Part shown: one piece after another, positions 1-7,397 of the stretch
Numbering within the stretch: position 1 is the stretch's first letter
Layout of the letters: the number at the start of each line of letters is the position of its first letter
NCBI RefSeq assembly: GCF_016801025.1
Contig: NZ_CP068983.1
Span: 3,278,501 to 3,342,500, forward strand
Reading direction: 5' to 3'
DNA from: Paradevosia shaoguanensis
Lineage (GTDB): Bacteria > Pseudomonadota > Alphaproteobacteria > Rhizobiales > Devosiaceae
Length of the DNA stretch: 64,000 nt
Position numbers and translations under genes: made by a program
The notes under the pieces: generated by a model
What the model was told of the DNA's origin: nothing
The model's database searches: none
What the model saw: the letters and a program-made list of their open reading frames with translations, nothing else

Positions 1-1
1 C

Positions 2-61
2 GAGGGCAACATCGGCCGCATAGTGGCGGTCAACTTCCATGAAAGTGAGAAAGCTGCCTAA
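2..61 (+). CDS. 3' end of a truncated rightward ORF
   Basis: An open frame entering from the left edge ends at a TAA at 59-61, leaving about 19 residues (ends in HESEKAA). It converges on the repressor gene with a 4-base overlap of the stop codons. The product cannot be identified from so short a tail; by position it would be a lysogeny- or integration-region gene. Confidence 0.35.
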   Translation, partial: EGNIGRIVAVNFHESEKAA

Positions 62-792
62 GGAAGCTCGTTGGTAATGCGGCGGACCCAGGCAAGGATA
101 TTTACAGTTGTGCCGTTATCAGCGTCTGGGTCGTGGGGAACAACGATGGGCTTGTGCCGCGGATTGGTCGAGCGTGGATGGAATTCGATCCGATCTTTAT
201 AGAACTCGATCTGCTTCACCGACCATTCAATGATATGGCCGCCTTCGCGTGTCCGCTGAACAACGACGACCATGCCATCCCGCAGGGGAACGCGGTTTGC
301 AACGTCGTCGTACGCCAAGCCAATGACGCGATCGCCGTCGAGGATTGGGCGCGGGCGTAGGGCATTCATGCTGTCGCCGCGTACGTCGAAAGATAGAACC
401 CGGGCGTTAGGGAAGTTTGGATCAGATGGTTCCCAGAAGGTTTCGCGCTCGCTCTGGTCGAGGTCGTCAACTTCCCGCCAAGTGCCTGCTGATACGACGC
501 CGGCAGAAGTCACAGGAACCAGTCCGTTCTTGCTGGGTGTGGCTGTCGACTCTCCAAGTTCTTCAGGCGCGTAGATCTCGCCTGGTGGCATTGCATTGAA
601 GAATTTACCCATCAGAAGCAGTTCATGCGCTTTGATTTCGCGCGCTTCCTTTCCTGGCTCTTCGGCGAGCATTCGGGTGATGGTGTCGGGGCGGACGTTG
701 AGAAATCGAGCTAGTTTGGATTTCGCACCGTAGCCGGCGCGCTCCAGCTCGGCATGCAGCCACTCACGTATTTCGTCTCTTTGGTCAGCCAT
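58..792 (-). CDS. CI/LexA-like phage repressor, S24 peptidase family
   Basis: Predicted lysogeny repressor of 244 residues. The N-terminus (about 1-60) is a helix-turn-helix domain (KSKLARFLNVRPDTITRML). The C-terminus is an S24/LexA-type autoproteolytic domain with the serine motif RGDSM (Ser141) and a candidate catalytic lysine at about 193 (SVKQI). Ala-Gly pairs at about 97-98 and 102-103 are possible cleavage sites. It is transcribed divergently from the Cro-like gene at 882, with inverted-repeat operator sequence between them, the classical arrangement of an immunity region. RecA-stimulated self-cleavage on SOS induction is inferred from the family. Confidence 0.93.
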   Translation of the reverse strand: MADQRDEIREWLHAELERAGYGAKSKLARFLNVRPDTITRMLAEEPGKEAREIKAHELLLMGKFFNAMPPGEIYAPEELGESTATPSKNGLVPVTSAGVVSAGTWREVDDLDQSERETFWEPSDPNFPNARVLSFDVRGDSMNALRPRPILDGDRVIGLAYDDVANRVPLRDGMVVVVQRTREGGHIIEWSVKQIEFYKDRIEFHPRSTNPRHKPIVVPHDPDADNGTTVNILAWVRRITNELP

Positions 793-800
793 GCTGCATC

Positions 801-874
801 TTTGCGAGCGGCGCAGAAAAATCTATCTCGCAAATCGCAAGGACGCTTGACTTAGTTTTGCGATTGACGCAAAA
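801..874. promoter_or_regulatory. Immunity-region operators between repressor and Cro-like gene
   Basis: The intergenic segment holds repeated TTGCG/CGCAA half-sites. The best copy, TTTTGCGATTGACGCAAAA at 856-874, is a perfect 7-bp inverted repeat around a 5-bp spacer. Weaker copies are at 801-817 (TTTGCG...CGCAGA) and 828-840 (overlapping CGCAA motifs). The layout fits several binding sites shared by the repressor and the Cro-like protein. A TTGACT hexamer at 847-852 could be a -35 box, but no convincing -10 follows. Confidence 0.65.
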
Positions 875-881
875 GTATGGC

Positions 882-1124
882 ATGCGCACTAAGCCAACAC
901 GACTAGAACCGGCCGCGGGCATCATCGCCACCTTTGGTGGGGTTGAGGCTGTAGCGGAAATTACGGGGCGGCATGTCTCCCGCGTGTATCGGTGGATGTA
1001 TCCCAAGGAAAGTGGTGGGACTGGCGGGGTAATCCCGCAAGCCGAAGCGTCAAAGCTTCTCAAACATGCCAAGGAGCGGCGTATTCGCATTAGTGCAGCT
1101 TCGTTCTTCGAGGCCGCAGCATGA
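882..1124 (+). CDS. Cro-like helix-turn-helix regulator
   Basis: Small DNA-binding protein (80 residues from the ATG at 882). The segment GGVEAVAEITGRHVSRVYRW is a typical HTH, followed by a GGTGGVIPQ loop common in Cro/YdaS-type phage regulators. A TTG further upstream in the same frame (858) lies inside the palindromic operator, so the ATG at 882 is the better start. It is first in the rightward early operon and overlaps the next gene by ATGA, implying translational coupling. Its role in lytic commitment is inferred from its place opposite the repressor. Confidence 0.85.
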   Translation: MRTKPTRLEPAAGIIATFGGVEAVAEITGRHVSRVYRWMYPKESGGTGGVIPQAEASKLLKHAKERRIRISAASFFEAAA

Positions 1125-2299
1125 CCGACAGCGTAGCCGAAGACATGTTGCTTTCGTACTTCGAGCGCTGGGAGCGTCTTGAAGGCGAGAAGGACGCCAT
1201 CAGCGCAGACCTGCGCGAACTGTTTGCCGAAATGAAGGGCAATGGCTTCGACACGAAGGTTGCTCGCAAGGTGTTCCGCGACAGGCTGGACGACAACAGC
1301 ACCGAACGTGCTGAGTTCGAGGCGGTTTACGACCTGTATTGGACTGCGCTTTCCTGGCCTCGCGCGGGACGCGCGCGGGAGAGCGCCGAGAGCACCACCC
1401 ATAACACCAGCGTTCCCGAGGGTTTCGACCCGGAAACGGGCGAAGAGGTCACCGCCTCTCCCAGCGAGCGCCTCATTGCCGCAGCGCGTGATATGCGCGC
1501 CTCCATCGGCAACGAAATCATCGAACCCCAGCCGGAAACGGCTGAGCAGTCGCGCGCGGACACCATCGATCTCCAAAGCATCTCCGTCGATGCTCCGGGC
1601 TGCGCCTCTTTCGCTGGCACGGAGGGCGACGAAGGCCAGCACCCCATTCAGCCGGAAACGGCTGCTATGCCCAACAGCTCGGAGCCGGCACTGGAACAGG
1701 CTCTCTCGGGTACGCAAACGGAATTGATCAATCCTAATAGCGGCCATCGTGACCAGACGTTCGAGGCGTCGGTTGGGCAGCCCCATTCCATTCCGGCCAG
1801 CACCGAGCCCCCCAGCACGCTGGCAGGAGAGGGGAGCGGCGCAAACCCTCACGCTGCTCCCCTCAACCGTACGAGCGATGAACTTAGCCGCATCGCTAGT
1901 GATGCCGTTGGCTACGGCGAGAGTGATCGACGCGCGGATGCGAGCGACCACTCCAATGCAGGAGGCGAAAATGTAGCCGCACCTGACAATGCAGAAACTG
2001 CCGAGGCAGTCTCTGACGACGCTGCGAATACCTTGAACACGCAAGCCGAGGCGGGCGCCGTGGATAACGGCGCTCCCTCTCACCGTGTCATGAGCATCAC
2101 GCCACTTGAGCCGCGCGAAACTTGCGGTCTCAAAGGCTTTGGCTTTTCCGTGATGTTTGAGGAGAAGCCTCGTAGCTCCAGCGGCCTCGAACGCATGCCG
2201 GGTTGCAAGAACCTTGACGCCTGCGCCGGTAGCCGAACGAAGCGCTGCTTCACCTGCGAGCGCGACTGGAATGCAAAAGCTCACGAGGTGGACGCCTAA
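1121..2299 (+). CDS. GapR-like (DUF2312) domain protein with long disordered tail and C-terminal Cys cluster
   Basis: A 392-residue fusion. Residues about 7-80 match the GapR/DUF2312 pattern (FERWERLEGEKDAISADL, then AEMKGNGFDTKVARKVFR), a small nucleoid-associated domain that binds overtwisted DNA. GapR proteins are normally only about 90 residues. Here about 250 Ser/Glu/Ala/Pro-rich, probably disordered residues follow, then a C-terminal cluster (CGLKGF, GCKNLDACAGS, RCFTCE) that could bind zinc. Two copies of CAGCCGGAAACGGCTG, a hairpin with a GAAA loop, lie 120 bases apart at 1529 and 1649 and encode repeated QPETA. Second gene of the early operon. Confidence 0.8.
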   Translation: MTDSVAEDMLLSYFERWERLEGEKDAISADLRELFAEMKGNGFDTKVARKVFRDRLDDNSTERAEFEAVYDLYWTALSWPRAGRARESAESTTHNTSVPEGFDPETGEEVTASPSERLIAAARDMRASIGNEIIEPQPETAEQSRADTIDLQSISVDAPGCASFAGTEGDEGQHPIQPETAAMPNSSEPALEQALSGTQTELINPNSGHRDQTFEASVGQPHSIPASTEPPSTLAGEGSGANPHAAPLNRTSDELSRIASDAVGYGESDRRADASDHSNAGGENVAAPDNAETAEAVSDDAANTLNTQAEAGAVDNGAPSHRVMSITPLEPRETCGLKGFGFSVMFEEKPRSSSGLERMPGCKNLDACAGSRTKRCFTCERDWNAKAHEVDA

Positions 2300-2685
2300 T
2301 GTCCACCCTTACCATCCACCACGAGCATCAGGGAGGCAGCGGCGCGCCGGGGGCGGAGTTGCGCGATATCCGCTGCCTGCCTCATGGCCGTGGTGGTCAT
2401 GCCGGCGCTGAAACGGCCGGTGAGTTGGCTTCGTATCGCCAACCAGAACTGTTCGCTCCCAACCAACTTAGCCGGGGCTCCCAAGTCCCCGGCGCCTTTC
2501 CATTCCCCCGCGTCTTCCTCCTCCGCCAGCAACTCCCTCTGGCGTTGACGCGGCAACTCGGCATCGAGCGCGCAACCGCGCTCTGCCATTTTCATTCCTG
2601 CGCTGGCTTCCGCCGTGGCGCGAACATCCCTTGCAAGCCCTTCGAGCACATCCGCCAAGATCGTTCCGAGGGGCTGAGCAGTCAT
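2296..2685 (-). CDS. Hypothetical protein, leftward (uncertain)
   Basis: A 129-residue frame. The start at 2685 is preceded by a good Shine-Dalgarno (AAGGAAG, about 6 bases away). The N-terminus looks helical (ILADVLEGLARDVRATAEA) and the third-codon-position GC is higher than for the opposite frame. The competing rightward frame 2299-2802 also has a Shine-Dalgarno and a TAATG overlap with the preceding gene, but its protein is His/Cys/Arg-rich and shadow-like. Only one is likely to be real; I favour the leftward one. No family recognised. Confidence 0.42.
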   Translation of the reverse strand: MTAQPLGTILADVLEGLARDVRATAEASAGMKMAERGCALDAELPRQRQRELLAEEEDAGEWKGAGDLGAPAKLVGSEQFWLAIRSQLTGRFSAGMTTTAMRQAADIAQLRPRRAAASLMLVVDGKGGH

Positions 2686-2782
2686 CACAGGCTTCCTTTC
2701 CAAACGGTCGCTCTCTTCGGAAGCAACCATGCACCGAAGGGATGCCAACCAGTTGTCAAAGTTTGCCAAAAAGGAGCGCGAC

Positions 2783-3181
2783 GTGACCGCTGCTCTTGCT
2801 GACGATCTTCGCGCCTATGCCGTGAAGCGCTGGCCAACGATGAACCACGAGTGGCGCAAGGCAAAGCTCGCCTCGCTCCTGAACATGAAGGTACGGCGCG
2901 TCCGATCCTATTGGGACGCCGAAGAGACGCTTTCGCCTCGCCAGCAGGAGGTGGACGCGATCAAATCACTGATCGGCGCAGAAGAGGAGAAAGCCCGTGT
3001 GGAAGCAGATCGGGCCTTGGCGAAGCGCGTTGCTGAGCTTGAAGCCCAGCTTGCCTTTGTCATGGCGTCGCTGGCTAGCGACCAGGTGGCGGCAAGCGGC
3101 ACAGCGCCATGGGGCCAGGGCAAAGCAGGAAATCGATCGAACGGAGGCGCTTCGCGCCGCGGCACGGGAAATCGAGACTGA
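2783..3181 (+). CDS. Hypothetical phage protein, coiled-coil C-terminal half
   Basis: 132 residues from a GTG start chosen because AAGGAG lies 6 bases upstream. The first 50 residues (DDLRAYAVKRW, ASLLNMKVRRVRSYWDAEE) resemble a small HTH-type DNA-binding region; residues about 60-105 are charged heptad-like helix (AEEEKARVEADRALAKRVAELEAQ). This pattern suggests an early regulatory or DNA-binding protein of alphaproteobacterial prophages, but I cannot name a family. Confidence 0.75.
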   Translation: MTAALADDLRAYAVKRWPTMNHEWRKAKLASLLNMKVRRVRSYWDAEETLSPRQQEVDAIKSLIGAEEEKARVEADRALAKRVAELEAQLAFVMASLASDQVAASGTAPWGQGKAGNRSNGGASRRGTGNRD

Positions 3182-3277
3182 CTAATTCAACGCGGCCTAG
3201 CCGCACATAGGACCGGGCAGGGATAGGCAGAACGGGCCAACACCTTCCCCGGTCAGGCAACCACAGAAGGATAGACC

Positions 3278-3436
3278 ATGGGCAACGCATCTGCGGGGCA
3301 TAAGGGATTCCGTCCCGAAAATATCCGGTTATCGAAGGCTGTCCGCGACAAGCACGGGCCGCAGGAGCGACTTCGCATCAAGCGGTCTATCGCGCTCCAC
3401 GCCAACCTTGAGAACGAGAGGAGGGCAGGGAAGTGA
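3278..3436 (+). CDS. Small basic hypothetical protein (52 aa)
   Basis: Short frame MGNASAGHKGFRPEN... ending RRAGK, rich in Arg/Lys. It ends in a GTGA overlap with the methyltransferase start at 3433, and its last codons supply that gene's Shine-Dalgarno (AGGAGGGCAGGG). The tight overlap and colinearity argue for a real translated gene. Function unknown. Confidence 0.6.
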   Translation: MGNASAGHKGFRPENIRLSKAVRDKHGPQERLRIKRSIALHANLENERRAGK

Positions 3437-4200
3437 CCATTCTTGCCGAACGCTCCATAGGCGCATGCCGCCTCCTCCTGGGTGACGCCATGGAGATCAT
3501 GCCATCGCTGCTGCCGGTGGACCTGATTGTCAGTGACGTACCTTACGCGCTCACGACCGGCGGGGTGTCGAAGTCTTCCAAAACGATGTCTGGGATCTTC
3601 GCGGCGCACAACTATGCCAACGATGGCCAGCTCATCATGGCAACAGTGCCCTTCGATGAAATGATGCCAGCGCTATTCGCCGCGCTGAAAGCCGATGGCG
3701 ATTGCTACGTCATGGCCAACGACAAGAACGTGCACCCTCTCACCGATGCCGCGCTTGCTGCTGGGTTCCAGTTTCACAACCTACTTGCCTGGGACAAGAT
3801 CACGCCGACCGCTAACCGCTGGTACATGAAGAACCTGGAGTTCACGCTATACCTTTGGAAGGGCAGGGCGCGGACCATAAACAATCCTGGCGCCAAACAG
3901 CTCATTCGCGGTGGCATCGAGAAAGAGTCCGGGCACCCGACTGAAAAGCCGGTGCACCTTATGGCGGAATACATCGCCAATTCCTCCCGTCGCGGCGATA
4001 CCGTTCTTGACCCTTTTATGGGCTCAGGGACAACCGGCGTTGCCGCAGTGCAGCTCGGGCGCCGGTTTGTCGGCATTGAGGTCGATCGAGACTATTTCGA
4101 TATCGCCTGCCAGCGCATTCAGGACGCGTACGACCGTCCTGACCTTTACAGCGATCATCTGGATGGCGAGCAGCTTTCGATGGTGGAGGCTGCGGAATGA
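3433..4200 (+). CDS. DNA methyltransferase, N-4/N-6 class (beta-type)
   Basis: 255-residue S-adenosylmethionine-dependent DNA methylase. The catalytic motif IV comes first (SDVPYAL, residues 34-40) and the AdoMet-binding motif I last (DPFMGSGTTGVAAVQLG, 193-209), the permuted beta-class order; HPTEKPV at 168-174 is also typical. Motif IV reads DVPY rather than the usual DPPY. There is no cognate restriction enzyme nearby, so this is an orphan phage methylase, perhaps protecting phage DNA or altering regulation. Starts at GTG with overlap to the preceding small gene. Confidence 0.92.
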   Translation: MTILAERSIGACRLLLGDAMEIMPSLLPVDLIVSDVPYALTTGGVSKSSKTMSGIFAAHNYANDGQLIMATVPFDEMMPALFAALKADGDCYVMANDKNVHPLTDAALAAGFQFHNLLAWDKITPTANRWYMKNLEFTLYLWKGRARTINNPGAKQLIRGGIEKESGHPTEKPVHLMAEYIANSSRRGDTVLDPFMGSGTTGVAAVQLGRRFVGIEVDRDYFDIACQRIQDAYDRPDLYSDHLDGEQLSMVEAAE

Positions 4201-4370
4201 CCTATCCCCGCGCCATCAAGACCAACGGCGAGCGCCAGGTCTGCGCGTCTCATCTGAACCTTACCGTTTCAATCGCTGAGATTGACCGCCGCGAGCAGCG
4301 CTACGAGCAGGTGCAGAAGGACCTCGTCCTCAAGCGTATCAAAGATATGGCCGAGGAGATCGCGTCATGA
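4197..4370 (+). CDS. Small hypothetical protein (57 aa)
   Basis: Starts in an ATGA overlap with the methylase stop and ends in an ATGA overlap with the next gene, so it sits in a translationally coupled chain. The sequence (MTYPRAIKTNGERQV..., then EIDRREQRYEQVQKDLVLKR) ends in a charged helix. No family recognised. Confidence 0.65.
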   Translation: MTYPRAIKTNGERQVCASHLNLTVSIAEIDRREQRYEQVQKDLVLKRIKDMAEEIAS

Positions 4371-4696
4371 CCTCCACTGCCTATCACTATCCCGGCAAAG
4401 TTCGGTTGGCTCGCGACGATCACGCTTTGTGGAAGCTTGTCCGCAAGCGTGTCGAGCAGAAGCGCTCATGGGAACAGATCGCGGCAGAAGTCGGCTGTGA
4501 GGCCATGGAACTGGTTGAGTGGGTCAACTGGCTTTACACGCCGCCCCCAGAAGCCAAGCCCAAGGACACGATCTCCTATGCCGGCGTGAAGATTGTTGAC
4601 CCAGGAGTCAGGTCCGATTCCGAAAGCGCCCGGCGGTTTGCTGCGTGGAAGCGTCAGCATGACGGCGCCGCCAAAACCTTGGCGGGCCGGTCATGA
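4367..4696 (+). CDS. Hypothetical protein with HTH-like N-terminal half
   Basis: 109 residues. The region ALWKLVRKRVEQKRSWEQIA followed by AEVGC looks like a helix-turn-helix of the Myb/sigma type used by phage regulators. The C-terminal half has the weakly conserved KIVDPGVRSDSES. Overlaps both neighbours by ATGA. Lies just upstream of a replication-type protein, so an early regulatory or replication accessory role is possible. Confidence 0.7.
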   Translation: MTSTAYHYPGKVRLARDDHALWKLVRKRVEQKRSWEQIAAEVGCEAMELVEWVNWLYTPPPEAKPKDTISYAGVKIVDPGVRSDSESARRFAAWKRQHDGAAKTLAGRS

Positions 4697-5514
4697 GCCG
4701 TTGGTTCCGCCATTACGCAGGAATGATGCGCGACGAGAAGCTTGTTGCGGTGGCCATTCGCGCCAAGCAGCCGGTCGAGCGCGTCGTCTGGGTGTGGGGA
4801 GCGATACTCGAAAGCGCAGCGGAGATTGATGACGATGGACGGTTTGAAGTCGATGCAGCCGAGGTCGCTTACTTTCTGCGAACGGATGAGGCTGACATAT
4901 GCGCTGTTGTTAGCGCGCTTGCCGATGCCAACCGTGTGGCTTCCAATCGTGTGGTCAAGTGGGGCGACCGTCAGTATCAGTCTGATAGTTCCAAGGAGCG
5001 CCAGGCTCGATATCGAGAGCGCAGACGGGCAGAAATCAGTCTCGGTGGCGATCATCGCAAAGCAAGTGACGTAACGAATGCGTCACGTGACGGCGAAGTG
5101 ACGGCCCAAGAGACAGATACAGAAACAGAGAAAAAAGAAGAACATAACGGTTCTTCCAAAAAACGCGGCTCAAGGCTCCCCGCCGATTGGGTTCCTGACG
5201 TTGCGTTCGCTCTCTCGCTCGGCCTTTCCCAAGCCGATGTCGATCTCGAAACCCAGAAGTTCCGCGAGTGGTGGCCGGCCCAGCCTGGCCAAAAGGGCGT
5301 GAAGCTCGATTGGGGACTTACCTGGATGACCTGGTGTCGGAAGGCGCTGGCCGACCGGTCGCGCTTCGCTCGCGGCTCACCTCCGCCTCAACGCGCCCCA
5401 TCCCAAGCAGACGTATTCGCCTTCATCGCAAGGAAATCACAGGATGACCCAGGACAGGAACACGAGGATCGCAGACGCGTTCGACCGGCTATTCCGGACC
5501 TATCAGCAGGGTGA
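4693..5514 (+). CDS. Phage replication protein, DnaD-like/replisome-organiser type
   Basis: 273 residues. The N-terminal 90 residues (SRWFRHYAGMMRDEKLVAVA ... VWVWGAILESA) have the winged-helix style seen in phage replisome organisers and DnaD-like proteins. A basic segment follows (KERQARYRERRR), then a polar linker and a C-terminal domain (LPADWVPDVAFALSLGLSQ, KFREWWPAQ) common in alphaproteobacterial phage replication proteins. Likely an origin-binding or helicase-loading initiator; this is inference from domain style and position. Confidence 0.72.
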   Translation: MSRWFRHYAGMMRDEKLVAVAIRAKQPVERVVWVWGAILESAAEIDDDGRFEVDAAEVAYFLRTDEADICAVVSALADANRVASNRVVKWGDRQYQSDSSKERQARYRERRRAEISLGGDHRKASDVTNASRDGEVTAQETDTETEKKEEHNGSSKKRGSRLPADWVPDVAFALSLGLSQADVDLETQKFREWWPAQPGQKGVKLDWGLTWMTWCRKALADRSRFARGSPPPQRAPSQADVFAFIARKSQDDPGQEHEDRRRVRPAIPDLSAG

Positions 5515-5998
5515 CCATTCCGCTGATCCCGGCGACCTTGCTCGGGAACGGCTGGCCAAGGCGAAGGTCTATTTCGAGGCGGTTTCGATCTACGAGGCAG
5601 AGGATGTCGAAGCGGCCGTCTCCGACTTCCTGAGCGGTTCGGTGCCTGGGCATAACGCGGCCTACGTTCCAACAGCGCCGCAGGTCGGAAGCGCCACGCG
5701 TCGAGCCATGGAGCGCCGCACGGATAGGCTGGCGCGCGAAAAGGCGTTGCATCCACGGCTGCCGCCGCCGGATGTCCCAAAGACCCCAGAAAGCCGCGCA
5801 CGCGTCAAAGCGATGGTTGACGGCCTGGTCGAGAGCTTCGCCGAGCAGCACAGGACAGAAGACGCAGCGGCCGCCAAGCGCAAGCACGACCAGATGGTCA
5901 AGGCCAACGCCAGGTTCCTCGATGAAAGCGACGAGAACGCAATGCGCGAACGCCTCGGCTACTCCGTTGGCGACCGTGACGGTGAGGCGGCAGCATGA
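5444..5998 (+). CDS. Hypothetical protein, possible replication partner
   Basis: 184 residues, overlapping the preceding gene's 3' end by 71 bases in another frame, an unusually long overlap. The N-terminus (RIADAFDRLFRTYQQ, then LAKAKVYFEAVSIYEAEDVEAAV) looks like a helical replication accessory domain; the rest is charged and Pro-rich. Its position directly after the initiator-like gene suggests a helicase-loader or primosome role, but no motif proves it. Confidence 0.65.
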   Translation: MTQDRNTRIADAFDRLFRTYQQGDHSADPGDLARERLAKAKVYFEAVSIYEAEDVEAAVSDFLSGSVPGHNAAYVPTAPQVGSATRRAMERRTDRLAREKALHPRLPPPDVPKTPESRARVKAMVDGLVESFAEQHRTEDAAAAKRKHDQMVKANARFLDESDENAMRERLGYSVGDRDGEAAA

Positions 5999-6651
5999 CC
6001 AAGCCCATGCGCATTCTCATCGGGTGCGAGTGCTCCGGCATTGTGCGGCGAGCCTTTGCGGCTCTAGGACATGACGCTTGGTCGTGCGACCTGAAACCTG
6101 CCGAGGACCGCAGTAACCGGCACATCGTAGGCGACATTCGCGATCTGCTCGATGACGGCTGGGACATGCTCGCCGTGATGCACCCGCCCTGCACTCGCCT
6201 CACCAACAGTGGCGTCCGCTGGCTATCCGTGCCCCCGCCGGGCCGTACGCTGGAAGAGATGTGGCAGGAGTTGGAAGAAGGCGCAGCGTTGTTCAGCGCC
6301 TGCTGGAACGCGCCGATCGAGCGCATTGCCGTCGAGAACCCGGTCATGCATCGGCACGCCAAGGAGCGGATCGTCAACTTCCGCCCGCACACGCAGAGCG
6401 TGCAACCTTGGCAATTTGGCGACGATCTCGACGGCCCGGACAACGTAAAGAAACGCACATGCCTTTGGCTCAAGGGCCTGATGCCTCTGCGCGCCACTGG
6501 GACGCTCGATGGCAGAACCGCTCGTGATGAAATCCACAAAGCCAGCCCCGGACCAGATCGGGCAGAGCGGCGGAGCCGGTTCTTCCCAGGCCTTGCTGCC
6601 GCGATGGCAGAGCAGTGGGGCGGCATAGTTGATGAGAGGGCAGCAGCATGA
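5995..6651 (+). CDS. DNA cytosine methyltransferase-like phage protein
   Basis: 218 residues with a Rossmann-type start (RILIGCECSGIVRRAFAALG) and an acidic residue after strand 2 (CDLKPAED), as in C5-cytosine methylases. The catalytic loop reads MHPPCTRLTNSGVRWL (about 60-75), preserving the Pro-Cys of the C5-MTase PC motif. ENPVMH at about 119 resembles the ENV motif. It belongs to a phage family related to, but shorter than, Dcm enzymes; a base-modifying role is inferred. Overlaps its neighbours by ATGA. Confidence 0.8.
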   Translation: MTKPMRILIGCECSGIVRRAFAALGHDAWSCDLKPAEDRSNRHIVGDIRDLLDDGWDMLAVMHPPCTRLTNSGVRWLSVPPPGRTLEEMWQELEEGAALFSACWNAPIERIAVENPVMHRHAKERIVNFRPHTQSVQPWQFGDDLDGPDNVKKRTCLWLKGLMPLRATGTLDGRTARDEIHKASPGPDRAERRSRFFPGLAAAMAEQWGGIVDERAAA

Positions 6652-6803
6652 AGTTCTCCCGCCCCAAGCTCCCAAAGATCGGAGACTTACCACCCGATCA
6701 ATCCCAATCCCTTTTGTCCTACCTCAAGGACCAATCGAAACCGAAGAAGCGCAGGCAGAGGCAGTGGCTGGCGCAGTTGGAGAAGAAAGGAAGGGTGAGA
6801 TGA
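6648..6803 (+). CDS. Small basic hypothetical protein (51 aa)
   Basis: Starts in an ATGA overlap with the methylase-like gene and ends in an ATGA overlap with the following membrane protein. Pro-rich start (MKFSRPKLPKIGDLPPD) and a strongly basic C-terminus (KPKKRRQRQWLAQLEKKG). The coupling supports translation; function unknown. Confidence 0.6.
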   Translation: MKFSRPKLPKIGDLPPDQSQSLLSYLKDQSKPKKRRQRQWLAQLEKKGRVR

Positions 6804-6961
6804 GCGTTGACCCACACAACTTCTTCAGCCTAACTCCCGAGCAGATCAGGAGCATGCGCCGCGCCATGGTCATGCAAGCCATAGGAATGACGGCGGTCAT
6901 GGGGATTGGGTGCTTAGCTGGGATCGTGTTCCTGACTGGCATTATCGCTTGGTGGTGGTGA
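6800..6961 (+). CDS. Small membrane protein (53 aa)
   Basis: Starts at ATG 6800, coupled to the previous stop. A cytoplasmic-looking N-terminus (SLTPEQIRSMRRAMVM) is followed by one long hydrophobic segment, about residues 24-53 (MTAVMGIGCLAGIVFLTGII). A longer in-frame extension upstream coincides with the preceding gene and is not needed. No family recognised. Confidence 0.65.
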   Translation: MSVDPHNFFSLTPEQIRSMRRAMVMQAIGMTAVMGIGCLAGIVFLTGIIAWWW

Positions 6962-7009
6962 ATAACTCCCCGCCTTCCTTGCCTCCTAGGGGTAGAAAAG
7001 GAATTTGAA

Positions 7010-7249
7010 ATGACGCCAGAGCAAAAGCGGTGGCTGGAGGAGAGGCCGCACTTCACGCAGTGGTCCCCCCATAATTGGACCTCGACCATGGGCTGGACTG
7101 ATGTTGGGTATCTGACGCCAGCGGGGGAGTTCGTCCTAGGCGAGAAAAAACTGTTGATGGGGCTAGGCGGAGCCTGCAGCCTTGGTGACACCATTTACTT
7201 GCCGGATGCGCTGATCCTCAAGGTGGGGCGGGAGTATTCTCTCTGCTAA
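7010..7249 (+). CDS. Hypothetical protein (79 aa)
   Basis: Good Shine-Dalgarno (AAAAGGAA) upstream of the ATG. Starts MTPEQKRWLEERPHFTQWSP and ends ILKVGREYSLC. Compact, mixed composition with several aromatic residues. The position in the early operon suggests a phage accessory protein; no family recognised. Confidence 0.65.
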   Translation: MTPEQKRWLEERPHFTQWSPHNWTSTMGWTDVGYLTPAGEFVLGEKKLLMGLGGACSLGDTIYLPDALILKVGREYSLC

Positions 7250-7397
7250 ACATGTCGTAACGTTGTGGAAGCCAGGCGGGCAGATATTGACCGTCACCGT
7301 CAAAATCAGCGATTCTCGCCTTACCCGTTCTACCTATCTCTGCCCCGGCCATGTGTCGGCAAGGTCCGCGTTGTGAGCAACAACGGTGATTTTTGGC

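Noticed and set aside
785-2284. Long leftward ORF of 499 residues opposite the GapR-like gene
   Set aside because: It mirrors the coding pattern of the rightward gene, lacks a ribosome site, and its protein has no recognisable domains; the rightward frame has a clear DUF2312 domain.
2299-2802. Rightward ORF of 167 residues after the GapR-like gene
   Set aside because: It has a Shine-Dalgarno and a TAATG overlap, but the protein is His/Cys/Arg-rich and the codon-position GC pattern favours the opposite frame. Kept only as an alternative in the note for 2296-2685.
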